Source: Prevotella sp. (lineage in GTDB: Bacteria; Bacteroidota; Bacteroidia; Bacteroidales; Bacteroidaceae). From it: 64,000 nucleotides of DNA. The translations under genes were made by a program, and so were the position numbers. Within the stretch, counting starts at the first letter, position 1. Each line of letters opens with the position of its first letter. The notes beneath the pieces are model-generated. The model made no database searches, had not been told where the DNA came from, and saw nothing but the letters and a program-made list of their open reading frames with translations. Shown here piece after piece: positions 49,091 to 57,143 of the stretch. The stretch covers positions 20,977 to 84,976 of the forward strand of contig JAEEQH010000008.1 in the NCBI GenBank assembly GCA_016285245.1. Direction: 5' to 3'.

Positions 49091-52003
49091 TCAGCGGCGG
49101 TCGCGGTTGCCCCACTTCTTGTCGTAACGGCCTTCGGTGTCCACCTTTCCCCCGAACATATTCAGGCGGTAGCGTACGTGGAGCATGGCGTACGAGTTGA
49201 TGCTGTTGTAGCGTGTATCGCTGCGGCCGTTGGCATTGACCCACCGCTCGTAGTTCGACTGCTGCCCCAGTAGGTCGTAGAAGTTCAGGGCTACGATGAG
49301 TGCTTTCGACTTGAGGAAGGTCTTCGATATCTGTCCGTTCCATATCAGTTCGTTGGTGTTGCTCGACGGGTCGTTGTAGCCGCGGCGTGAGTTCTCGTGG
49401 AGGTTTGTCGACACCTCCAGCCCGCCGGGTATGCGCACCATCACCTGACCGCCGTAGCTGAAGCGCCATGTGTCGAGGTCGGCACTGGGCTGCAGTTCGT
49501 TGCGTGAGTGCTGGTAGTTCACGTTGCCGTCGAGGGTCACCTCGAGCCAGTCGTTGCGGTAGCTCATGTTCAGACGCTCGTTGACGTTCGTGGTACGCGT
49601 CGTGTTCTTCTGGGCGTCGGCCTGTGCCTGAGCCACATAGCTGACATAGTTGTTATAGCGCAGACGCGTGTCGGCACCGATGTTCCAGTGAGCAGCGGAG
49701 TCGATGGCGGTGTTGAAGTTAAAGCCACCGTCGGCGTTCCAGTTGCCGTTGATGTTCTCTGGACGTGACTCGCTGCCGCCGGTCATGGCATTGTAGCGCA
49801 CGAGGTTCGAGATGCTGTTGCGGATATGGCGGTAGTTGCCGTAGAGCACGATGGAGCGCTTGTAGCGGGTGATGTAGTTTTTGTAGTAGACGTTCAGCGA
49901 GTTGGTGAACTGCGGCTTCAGGCCAGGGTTACCCGAGGTGATGTAGAGGGGGTTCGAGTCATCGCGGATGTCGAGCAGCTGTGTGATGTCGGGCTGGCGG
50001 GTGTCACCACGGTAGTGCAGCCAGATGTCGTGCTGGTCGCTGAACTTGTAGTGGAAGTCGATGGTCGGTGTGAGGTTGGTGACGTTACGGACGGTGTCGA
50101 CGTAGATGCCGCGGTAGTCCTGGATGAAGTTCGAGTGCTGGGGCTGCACGAGGATACCCACGTTGTAGTCGTACTCCTCCTGGTAGTGGCGCAGTGTCAG
50201 ACGGATATTATGGGTGTAGTTCTTGTACTCGGAGAATCGGCTGAGGTTCTTGTCGAGGAAATTATCCATTATCCATTGTCCATTGTCCATTGAAAACTTC
50301 CCAATCCACGGGTCCCACTCGCGGTAGACGGGTGTGATGTCGGTGAAGGGATTCTCGGGCAGGTGGCTGAAGTCGTAGGTCTTGCGGTCGCTCTTGTTCT
50401 GCGAGTAGCGCATCTCGTAGTTGGCCTGTAGGTGGGCGCCCTTCCAGAGTGGCTCGCTGTAGAGTGCCGAGAGGACATAGCCGCTGTTGTCCGAGGGCGT
50501 GGAGTTGTAGCGTGAGGTGTAGTAGGTGGAGTCCTGCCCGGCCTGATTCTTCACACGGTGCAGATAGACCTCGTTGTTCGAGACACTCTGGTTCTCGCTG
50601 TCGCCGAAGTTGCCCTCCACACGCAGGGTGACATTGCGGCCCCGTGGGTTCAGGCGGCGGTAGAACTGGAGCATGGCCCAGGCGTTCTTGTTCTCGCCGT
50701 AGCTGAGGCTGGCGCCGTGGTTGTGGTTGACGAGATAGGGGTAGAGGGGTGACGCCGGATCGTGGACAACGTCCAGAGGATTGTCGGCGTAGAGATATGG
50801 GTCGTCGTCGAAGGTTGCTGAGGCGGAGGTCGATGTACCGTCGTTGGTGCCCGTGCTGCCATTGGCACGCAGCAGGATGTTCGTCAGCGTGTCGGGCCTC
50901 CACTCCAGTCGCAGGTTACCGTTCCAGTTGTTGCTGCGTGAGAGCTGCTTGGAGAAACTGTTCGAGAAGGTGCGGTTGGTCTCGGAGTAGAAGTTCTCGC
51001 TGGCGTTCTCGTTTTCATTGTCGCCACCACGGTGGTTCCAGCGCACGGAGAAGTCGGCCTTCAGCTTCTCGCCGTCGTCGTAGTTCAGGTTCGTGCCGAG
51101 CATCTTGCGCGAGTTCAGTCCGCGGCGGTTCCACCAGCCGGCGTTCTCCTCCTTGTTGTTGAAGTTGCCCATCAGCACGAAGCGCGTCTTGTCGGTGAAG
51201 CTGCTACCCATACCACGCGAGGCATAGCGGTGATGCGTACCACCCGCCAGGTCGAGGTTGGTCATATAGCCGCGGTTCATGCCCTTCTTGATGGTGAAGT
51301 CGAGGACCGTCTCCTTATTGCCGTCCTCGATGCCGGTGATACGGGCCTGGTCGCTCTGTTGGTCGTAGAACTTCACACTCTGGATGATGCTCACAGGCAG
51401 GTTCTTCAACGCCGTCTCCACGTCGCCGAGCATGAACTCCTTGCCGTCGAGCAGGATTTTCTGTACTACTTTGCCGTTGATGGTGATGTTACCATCCTCA
51501 TCGACCTCCGCACCGGGCATACGCTTGATGAGCTCCTCGATGGGAGATCCCTCAGGGGTGCGGTAGGCGTCAGGGTTGTAAACGAGGGTGTCCTTGCGCA
51601 CGACAACCTGTGCTGCACGGCCCGTTACCACGGTCTCGCGGAGCATCACCGCCTCGGACGACATGAGGAGGTTGCCCAGATCCTGACTCTGGTTACGGCG
51701 CAGAGTGACCTCGCGCTCGATGGTCTGCAGACCCACCGATGAGATCCTCAGGCGATAGATGCCGTTGGACGGCGCTTCCACCGAGAAGTTGCCGTGACGG
51801 TCGGTCACCGTGCCGCCTACGAACGTACTGTCGTTGGCACGGAACAGCTGCACGGTAGCCTGAATGACCGGTTCCTTAAACTCTTGGTCCTGTACGCGGC
51901 CGCTGATTGTCAGGCCGCGGTCTTCTTCTCCTTCCGTCTGTGCTTGGGTACTTACTATTGCCAGCCCTAACATGACCAGCATGATGGCAAATCGTCTTAA
52001 CAT
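49091..52003 (-). CDS. TonB-dependent-receptor-like outer membrane beta-barrel protein
   Basis: The 970-residue protein has a signal peptide (LAIVSTQAQT), a carboxypeptidase-regulatory-like Ig domain (~30-115; ISGRVQDQEFKEPVIQATVQL), a plug-like domain (VVVRKDTLVYNPDAYRTPEGSPIEELIKRMPGAEVDEDGNITINGKVVQKILLDGKEF), and a long C-terminal barrel of the OMP_b-brl_3 type. No classical TonB box is evident. It may import or export an unknown ligand or act in assembly; it is not a SusC. A heptad array at 50262-50293 encodes FSMDNGQWIMDNF within a barrel loop. It is the last gene after the LacI regulator on the minus strand. Confidence 0.85.
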   Translation of the reverse strand: MLRRFAIMLVMLGLAIVSTQAQTEGEEDRGLTISGRVQDQEFKEPVIQATVQLFRANDSTFVGGTVTDRHGNFSVEAPSNGIYRLRISSVGLQTIEREVTLRRNQSQDLGNLLMSSEAVMLRETVVTGRAAQVVVRKDTLVYNPDAYRTPEGSPIEELIKRMPGAEVDEDGNITINGKVVQKILLDGKEFMLGDVETALKNLPVSIIQSVKFYDQQSDQARITGIEDGNKETVLDFTIKKGMNRGYMTNLDLAGGTHHRYASRGMGSSFTDKTRFVLMGNFNNKEENAGWWNRRGLNSRKMLGTNLNYDDGEKLKADFSVRWNHRGGDNENENASENFYSETNRTFSNSFSKQLSRSNNWNGNLRLEWRPDTLTNILLRANGSTGTNDGTSTSASATFDDDPYLYADNPLDVVHDPASPLYPYLVNHNHGASLSYGENKNAWAMLQFYRRLNPRGRNVTLRVEGNFGDSENQSVSNNEVYLHRVKNQAGQDSTYYTSRYNSTPSDNSGYVLSALYSEPLWKGAHLQANYEMRYSQNKSDRKTYDFSHLPENPFTDITPVYREWDPWIGKFSMDNGQWIMDNFLDKNLSRFSEYKNYTHNIRLTLRHYQEEYDYNVGILVQPQHSNFIQDYRGIYVDTVRNVTNLTPTIDFHYKFSDQHDIWLHYRGDTRQPDITQLLDIRDDSNPLYITSGNPGLKPQFTNSLNVYYKNYITRYKRSIVLYGNYRHIRNSISNLVRYNAMTGGSESRPENINGNWNADGGFNFNTAIDSAAHWNIGADTRLRYNNYVSYVAQAQADAQKNTTRTTNVNERLNMSYRNDWLEVTLDGNVNYQHSRNELQPSADLDTWRFSYGGQVMVRIPGGLEVSTNLHENSRRGYNDPSSNTNELIWNGQISKTFLKSKALIVALNFYDLLGQQSNYERWVNANGRSDTRYNSINSYAMLHVRYRLNMFGGKVDTEGRYDKKWGNRDRR
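50262..50293. repeat. 7-bp repeats inside the receptor gene
   Basis: ATTATCC, ATTATCC, ATTGTCC, ATTGTCC and a partial ATTG. The insert encodes MDNGQWIMDN between barrel strands. Confidence 0.85.
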
Positions 52004-52048
52004 CGTTGATTAGCTCTTCTTGTGTGGTTATTCGTTTATTAATTTATT

Positions 52049-53053
52049 CTAGAGTTTCTTTGTACTGTCACGCAATTCCACCCGCGCGTTGACCACTATG
52101 TGCTGTACGCTGTCGTCACCGTTCATCTGGTCGAGTAGGAGACGGAGGGCCTTACAGCCTATCTCACGAAGGTTCTGTTTGACAAACGAGATACGAGGGT
52201 GAGACATCTCCGACACCCAGTCGCTCATATAGGCGATGAGGGCCACGTCGTCGGGGATGCGCAGTCCACGGCTGGTGATGGCCTGCAATGCAGATATGCC
52301 CAGCAGACCATGGGTGGCAAGGATGGCGTCGGGCGGCTCGGGCAGACTCAGGAGCTCGAGCGTGTCGCTGAGGCCGGTGTTGAAGCTGATGTGGTGACAT
52401 TTCACCAGTTCAGTCTGTATGGTGATTCCGCTTTCGCGTAGTGCTTCTAAATACCCATGTTTTCGGTCAGTGTTCTGCTTCATCACGTTTGGACCGCCGA
52501 GGAAGGCGATGCGCCGGGCGCCACCGTCGATGAGTGTGTTTGTGGCTTGACGTGCTGAGGCGGCATCGTTGATGATGACGGATGAGATGCCGATGTCGGG
52601 AGCGCGGTCGAAGAGCACGATAGGTATGTTGGTCTGGCGCAGCCTCAGGAGTTGCGAGAAATCGGTAGTGTCCTGTGCCGGACAGATGATGATGCCCTCC
52701 ACGTGCATATTCACCAACAGTTCAAGACAGTCGGCCTCTTTCTCGTAACTGTCGTCGGAGTCGGTGATAATGCACATATAGCCAGCCTTACGTGCCTCGG
52801 CCTCGATGCTCTTCACAATGTGGGCATATTGGTTGAAGGAGACGTCGGGCACGACGATGCCGATGGTTCGTGTGGTGTCGTAACGCAGGCTGACGGCAAA
52901 GGGGTTGGGGCGGTAGCCGTTTGTCTCGGCTAACTGCTCAATCTTTTGCCTCAGTTCAGGGCTTACGCCATCGAGTCCTCTGAGAGCTCTTGACACCGTA
53001 CTGACGTTGATGCCCAACTGTCGGGCAATGTCTCTTTGCGAGATTCGTTTCAT
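52049..53053 (-). CDS. LacI-family transcriptional regulator
   Basis: The 334-residue protein has the N-terminal LacI helix-turn-helix (ISQRDIARQLGINVSTVSRALRGLDGVSPELRQKI, ~3-37), the hinge helix (NPFAVSLR) and a periplasmic-binding-protein-like effector domain (TIGIVVPDVSFNQYAHIVKSIEAEARKAGY; ILATHGLLGISALQAITSRGLRIPDDVALIAY). It probably senses a sugar and controls neighbouring GH9 and receptor genes. A palindrome GTTGCGCAAC at 53122 lies in its upstream region and fits a LacI-type operator. Confidence 0.93.
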   Translation of the reverse strand: MKRISQRDIARQLGINVSTVSRALRGLDGVSPELRQKIEQLAETNGYRPNPFAVSLRYDTTRTIGIVVPDVSFNQYAHIVKSIEAEARKAGYMCIITDSDDSYEKEADCLELLVNMHVEGIIICPAQDTTDFSQLLRLRQTNIPIVLFDRAPDIGISSVIINDAASARQATNTLIDGGARRIAFLGGPNVMKQNTDRKHGYLEALRESGITIQTELVKCHHISFNTGLSDTLELLSLPEPPDAILATHGLLGISALQAITSRGLRIPDDVALIAYMSDWVSEMSHPRISFVKQNLREIGCKALRLLLDQMNGDDSVQHIVVNARVELRDSTKKL

Positions 53054-53072
53054 GTCTTCGTTATTTCCACGA

Positions 53073-53080
53073 CAAAGGTA
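53073..53080 (-). promoter_or_regulatory. -7 box of the lacI-type regulator
   Basis: CAAAGGTA (TACCTTTG on the minus strand), 19 bases upstream of the ATG. Confidence 0.7.
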
Positions 53081-53121
53081 CTTCTTTTTGCTGATATATC
53101 AACGCAACAGATTGTGGAATT

Positions 53122-53131
53122 GTTGCGCAAC
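53122..53131. promoter_or_regulatory. LacI-type operator candidate
   Basis: The perfect palindrome GTTGCGCAAC has the central CG typical of LacI-family sites and sits 41 bases upstream of the regulator -7 box. Related GCAACA/TGTTGC half-sites flank it, and GCGTTGCG occurs again near 53293. Confidence 0.5.
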
Positions 53132-53149
53132 GGGTTGCTTTCCCTGAAA

Positions 53150-53230
53150 TAAAACCACCCGCCTTCGCAGGCAGGTGGCTCCTCAATTCAAAATGTGTTG
53201 TTATATAATCTCTTGTGTTGGACTTCTTTC
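53150..53230 (-). ncRNA. Candidate small RNA between GH9 and lacI
   Basis: A minus-strand -7 box TAACTTTG (53235-53242) is followed ~80 bases later by a GC-rich hairpin (CCACC.GCC..GGC.GGTGG, 53155-53178 on the plus strand) and a TTTTATTT tail, before the separate lacI promoter at 53073. No reading frame of note lies between. This is the layout of a free-standing small RNA; alternatively it is a terminator for read-through from GH9. Confidence 0.45.
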
Positions 53231-53335
53231 ATTGCAAAGTTACAACTTTTATAGCAACAGTCCAACAGAATTGTTCAAAAACACATCGCAAAGCGTTGCG
53301 TAAATCACTCAACACTGTTGAGGGATGAGAAAGGT

Positions 53336-55069
53336 CTATTGGAGGGCGTCGAGCCAGCAGAGGAAGGCTACGAGCGAGGCGTTCCAGTTGATGGCGATCT
53401 CGTTGGAGGCATACGACTCCATGACGTCCATATACGACTCGTCGGGGTAGCTGGAGGCGTAGGGCATGGGCATATCTTTCTTGTCCTGCTGTCCGGGGTT
53501 CGGTCCACCGACGAGCATACCCGGGAAGGGCTTCTCAACGCTGTCGGCCTCGGAGATGCGGTGATGCGGGTGCATGGGACTCTTGTCGCCGAAGCCCGTG
53601 ACGTAACAGTAGCCCGTGGCATTGCGGCCCAGCAGGTAGTCTGCATTCTGAAGGGCGTAGCGTCGGTACTTCTCCGTGCCCAGCATCTTGTCGGCAAAGA
53701 GCATGAGCATGGCCTGGGAACAGCAACCCTCAGAGAGACAGCCCCATCCGAAGTCTGTGGCTTTGTTGCCATAGGGCGACTGGAAACTTGACGTCTCGAC
53801 ACCCTCGATGGCCTTGTCGCAGTAGTCAATGAGCTGTTGGAGCATCGCTTCATGCAAGGCGGTGGGACCCGGCGTTGAAACGCTGGGAGAGGAGGCTGCC
53901 AGCCACTCCATGGCTCCCAGCGAGGCGACGTTGCCCCATGCGGGGGTGGTGAAGCGGTCGGGCTGATGCTGGCGGGCGTCGTCGAGATACTGTTGCTTGC
54001 CCGTCAGCCGGTAGAGTGCCGTTGCGGCCCAGAAGAACTCATCGCGGGCACTGCCGTCGCCGTAGCCGCCAGTGGTGACGGCAGGCTCTTTCAGCCGTTC
54101 CTGACGGTAGAACGCCGTGGGGTTGGCCTTAGCCCACTGGTAGGCGCGCTCAGCCATGGCTGCTGCCTGTGCCGAGAAGCCGGGATAGTCTTCCTGGAAC
54201 GGTTCCAGAAGACGGGCGGCATCGGCCATAACGGCGGCGAAGTCGAGTGTGGCGGTGACGGTCTTCTGGACGACATAGCGTGTCTGCTTGCAGTCCGTCG
54301 GCAAGATGAATCCCTCGAAGTTGGGGGTAGTCAGCTTGTGGTAGACGCCTCCGTCGTAGGGGTCTTGCATGGTGAGGAACCAACGGAGGTTGAACATCAT
54401 CTCGTCGAGCAGGTCGGGCGTCTTGTTGCCGCTCTCGGGGATGGCGGTATTGAGACGGGCAAAGTATTCGGGGAACTGCTCGTAGACGGCGAACATCAGT
54501 CCGATGCTGAAGGCGGAGTTGACGACATACTTGTTGTAGTCGCCAGCGTCGTACCAGCCAAAGGGCGAACTGATGACCGTGCCTGCCGGGCGCAATGGCG
54601 AGGCGGCCGAGTTGTGGATAAGCACATGGGTGTCGGGGTGCCCTAGCGGACGGTCGTAGTCACCGCCCATTGTGATGGCCACGCCCGAACGGATGAGGTA
54701 GAACAACCGAAGGGCTGAGATGGCGATGTCATGGTAAGGCTGCTCTGCCACGGTGAGACGGCACGACTGTTGGCCTATGCTGACACGATAGTCGCCTGTG
54801 GCAGTAAGGTTGTTCAGGTCAACCACATAGCGTGTCTTGCCCGAGAATGGCGAGACGGCCTTGCGAACCTTCGCCTTTGGCTTCAGGGTCTTGCCGTTAG
54901 GGGTTGTCACACGAATCTTGCCCGTGGGGTTCATGCCCTCGACGACGATGACCTTCTCCTGCTGGGGAGCGTAGCCGACCTGATTGCGGCGAATCTCTGT
55001 TTGCGCCAGTGCGCTGCTAACGAATAGTGAACAGAAAACGGTGAATAATATCGGTAAGTTTTTTTTCAT
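53336..55069 (-). CDS. GH9 family glycoside hydrolase (second)
   Basis: The 577-residue secreted enzyme starts at ATG 55069 (signal peptide LPILFTVFCSLFVSSALAQ; the frame upstream crosses the promoter). It has the Ig-like CelD-N module (IRRNQVGYAPQQEKVIVVEG) and the GH9 catalytic domain with GWYDAGDYNKYVVN (catalytic Asp pair, ~155), GYGDGSARDEFFWAATALYRLTG and the C-terminal region DESYMDVMESYASNEIAINWNASLVAFL (Glu proton donor). It likely cleaves beta-1,4-glucans. A palindrome at 53868 encodes SVSTPG. The gene diverges from dxs and precedes a LacI regulator. Confidence 0.88.
   Translation of the reverse strand: MKKNLPILFTVFCSLFVSSALAQTEIRRNQVGYAPQQEKVIVVEGMNPTGKIRVTTPNGKTLKPKAKVRKAVSPFSGKTRYVVDLNNLTATGDYRVSIGQQSCRLTVAEQPYHDIAISALRLFYLIRSGVAITMGGDYDRPLGHPDTHVLIHNSAASPLRPAGTVISSPFGWYDAGDYNKYVVNSAFSIGLMFAVYEQFPEYFARLNTAIPESGNKTPDLLDEMMFNLRWFLTMQDPYDGGVYHKLTTPNFEGFILPTDCKQTRYVVQKTVTATLDFAAVMADAARLLEPFQEDYPGFSAQAAAMAERAYQWAKANPTAFYRQERLKEPAVTTGGYGDGSARDEFFWAATALYRLTGKQQYLDDARQHQPDRFTTPAWGNVASLGAMEWLAASSPSVSTPGPTALHEAMLQQLIDYCDKAIEGVETSSFQSPYGNKATDFGWGCLSEGCCSQAMLMLFADKMLGTEKYRRYALQNADYLLGRNATGYCYVTGFGDKSPMHPHHRISEADSVEKPFPGMLVGGPNPGQQDKKDMPMPYASSYPDESYMDVMESYASNEIAINWNASLVAFLCWLDALQ
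53868..53887. repeat. TGAA-tetraloop palindrome inside the second GH9 gene
   Basis: Arms CCCGGCGT and ACGCTGGG (one G-T pair) flank TGAA. On the coding strand it encodes PSVSTPG. Confidence 0.65.
55026..55046. repeat. Three 7-bp repeats within a signal peptide
   Basis: AGTGAAC, AGAAAAC and GGTGAAT encode the signal peptide core LFTVFCSLF of the second GH9 enzyme. Confidence 0.55.
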
Positions 55070-55109
55070 AGGTGTGTAAGTTATTGGTGCCTTTCTGGCG
55101 TTTGTGTTG

Positions 55110-55117
55110 CAAAGGTA
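55110..55117 (-). promoter_or_regulatory. -7 box of the second GH9 gene
   Basis: CAAAGGTA (TACCTTTG on the minus strand), 40 bases upstream of the ATG and 43 bases from the divergent dxs box. Confidence 0.75.
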
Positions 55118-55160
55118 CGAAAATAAATGAAAAATAAGAGTGGGAATGGAGATTTTTTCG

Positions 55161-55168
55161 TACCTTTG
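55161..55168 (+). promoter_or_regulatory. dxs: -7 box of the dxs promoter
   Basis: TACCTTTG, 40 bases before the GTG start at 55209. It excludes the in-frame ATG codons at 55140 and 55146, which lie upstream of the expected transcript start. Confidence 0.75.
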
Positions 55169-55208
55169 CACCCAAATATGCGAAAAACAGGTAGTAAATA
55201 ATAATTTC

Positions 55209-57101
55209 GTGGAACGGAAAGAATTAGAGCTGCTCAGTAGCATTACATATCCTGACGATTTGCGCAGGCTGTCGGTGGACGAGCTGCCACAGCTGTGCGA
55301 GGAGCTGCGGCGCGACATCATCAACGAGCTGTCGGTGAACCCGGGACACCTGGCGTCCAGCCTTGGGGTGGTGGAACTGACGACGGCACTCCACTATGTG
55401 TTCAACACGCCCGAGGACCGTATAGTCTGGGACGTGGGACATCAGGCTTATGGCCATAAGATTCTTACCGGCCGTCGTGAACAGTTCTCCACGAACCGCA
55501 AGCTGGGCGGTCTTCGCCCCTTCCCCTCACCGTTGGAGAGTCCGTACGACTCGTTTGTCTGCGGTCATGCGTCGAACAGCATCTCGGCGGCGCTGGGTAT
55601 GGCTATTGCTGCCAAGAAGACCGACAAGGGAGGACGTCATGTGGTGGCCGTCATTGGCGATGGCGCGATGTCCGGCGGTCTGGCCTTCGAGGGTTTGAAC
55701 AATGTGTCGTCAAGCCCCAACGACTTGCTGATTATCCTGAACGACAACGATATGTCGATAGACCGTGCCGTGGGCGGTATGCGCCAGTACCTGCTGAACC
55801 TGAACACCAACAAGACGTATAATAGGATCAAGTTCAAGATGAACCGCTGGCTGCACAGCAAGGGAATACTGAACGATGCCCGTCAGAACGGACTCCAGCG
55901 CCTGTCGAACGCTGTCAAGAGTGCCATTGCCCACCAGCAGAACATTTTCGACGGCATGAACATCCGCTACTTCGGACCGTTCGACGGTCACAATGTGAAG
56001 GAGCTGGTGCGCATCCTGAGTCAGCTGAAGGACATGGAGGGGCCGAAGCTGCTGCACCTCCACACTAAGAAGGGCCACGGCTTTGCTCCGGCCGAGAAGG
56101 ACGTCACGACGTGGCACGCCCCGGGGAAGTTCGACCCGGAGACGGGCGAGCGCATCGTCGACCGCGACCCGTCGAAACCGCAGAAATACCAGGACGTCTT
56201 CGGCCATACCCTCTTGGAGCTGGCCGAGCAGAACCCCCGCATTGTCGGTGTGACGCCCGCCATGCCTACGGGCTGTTCGATGAACATCATGATGGAGGCG
56301 ATGCCTTGTCGCGTTTTCGACGTGGGCATTGCCGAGGGCCATGCGGTGACGTTCTCAGCCGGTATGGCGAAGGACGGTCTGCAGCCTTTCTGTAACATCT
56401 ACTCTGCCTTTGCGCAACGTGCCTACGACAATATCATCCACGACGTGGCGATGCTCAGTCTGCCGGTGGTGCTCTGTCTGGACCGTGCCGGACTGGTGGG
56501 CGAGGACGGGGCGACGCACCATGGCGCCTTCGACCTGGCAGCCCTGCGGCCGATACCTCACCTGACCATCTGCTCGCCGATGGACGAGCACGAGTTGCGC
56601 CGCCTGATGTATACGGCGCAGCTGCCGGGGAAGGGCCCGTTCGTCATCCGCTACCCTCGTGGCGGCGGTGTGCTGAAGGACTGGCGCTGTCCGCTGGAGG
56701 AGGTGCCGGTGGGCACTGGCCGCAAGCTGCGCGACGGCAGCGATGTCGCCGTGCTGAGCATAGGGCCTATTGGCAACGATGTGGTGGATGCCGTTGACGA
56801 AATCAACGACCGCTCCGTTGCCCATTACGATATGCGCTTCCTGAAGCCGCTGGACGAGACGATCCTCGACGAGGTGGGCCGTAAGTTCAGCCGTATCGTC
56901 ACCGTCGAGAACGGTGTGCGCGACGGCGGTCTGGGCTCGGCGGTCGTGGAGTGGATGAACGACCACGGCTATCGTCCTGAGGTCGTCCGACTGGGCCTGC
57001 CTACTGACCAGTTCGTGGAGCACGGCACTGTGGCGGAGCTGCAGCAGCTTGTGGGACTGGACAAGGAGAGTATCAGCAGGGCCATAAGAGATAATAGATA
57101 A
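55209..57101 (+). CDS. dxs: 1-deoxy-D-xylulose-5-phosphate synthase
   Basis: The 630-residue transketolase-like enzyme joins pyruvate and glyceraldehyde 3-phosphate in the first step of the MEP isoprenoid pathway, using thiamine diphosphate. Motifs: [17 protein letters not shown], the TPP/Mg site [16 protein letters not shown] (~153), [18 protein letters not shown] (~420) and RYPRGG. I choose GTG 55209 because the -7 box at 55161 lies downstream of the ATG at 55140; the N-terminus [22 protein letters not shown] then matches family length. Its last codons lie in a heptad array that continues to the trkA start. Confidence 0.93.
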   Translation: MERKELELLSSITYPDDLRRLSVDELPQLCEELRRDIINELSVNPGHLASSLGVVELTTALHYVFNTPEDRIVWDVGHQAYGHKILTGRREQFSTNRKLGGLRPFPSPLESPYDSFVCGHASNSISAALGMAIAAKKTDKGGRHVVAVIGDGAMSGGLAFEGLNNVSSSPNDLLIILNDNDMSIDRAVGGMRQYLLNLNTNKTYNRIKFKMNRWLHSKGILNDARQNGLQRLSNAVKSAIAHQQNIFDGMNIRYFGPFDGHNVKELVRILSQLKDMEGPKLLHLHTKKGHGFAPAEKDVTTWHAPGKFDPETGERIVDRDPSKPQKYQDVFGHTLLELAEQNPRIVGVTPAMPTGCSMNIMMEAMPCRVFDVGIAEGHAVTFSAGMAKDGLQPFCNIYSAFAQRAYDNIIHDVAMLSLPVVLCLDRAGLVGEDGATHHGAFDLAALRPIPHLTICSPMDEHELRRLMYTAQLPGKGPFVIRYPRGGGVLKDWRCPLEEVPVGTGRKLRDGSDVAVLSIGPIGNDVVDAVDEINDRSVAHYDMRFLKPLDETILDEVGRKFSRIVTVENGVRDGGLGSAVVEWMNDHGYRPEVVRLGLPTDQFVEHGTVAELQQLVGLDKESISRAIRDNR

Positions 57102-57143
57102 GAGATACGCATTAAGCATTATGCATTAAGCATTAAGCATTAT
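57089..57143. repeat. Eight 7-bp repeats from dxs 3' end to trkA start
   Basis: AGATAAT, AGATAAG and AGATACG (57089-57109) are followed in the same rhythm by GCATTAA, GCATTAT, GCATTAA, GCATTAA and GCATTAT (57109-57143, sharing one base). The array encodes the last dxs codons and stop, and its last two bases are the AT of the trkA ATG. Confidence 0.85.

Noticed and set aside
49091..52003. SusC-type receptor of a polysaccharide utilisation locus
   Set aside because: There is no SusD partner and the barrel and plug pattern fit the OMP_b-brl_3 type rather than SusC.
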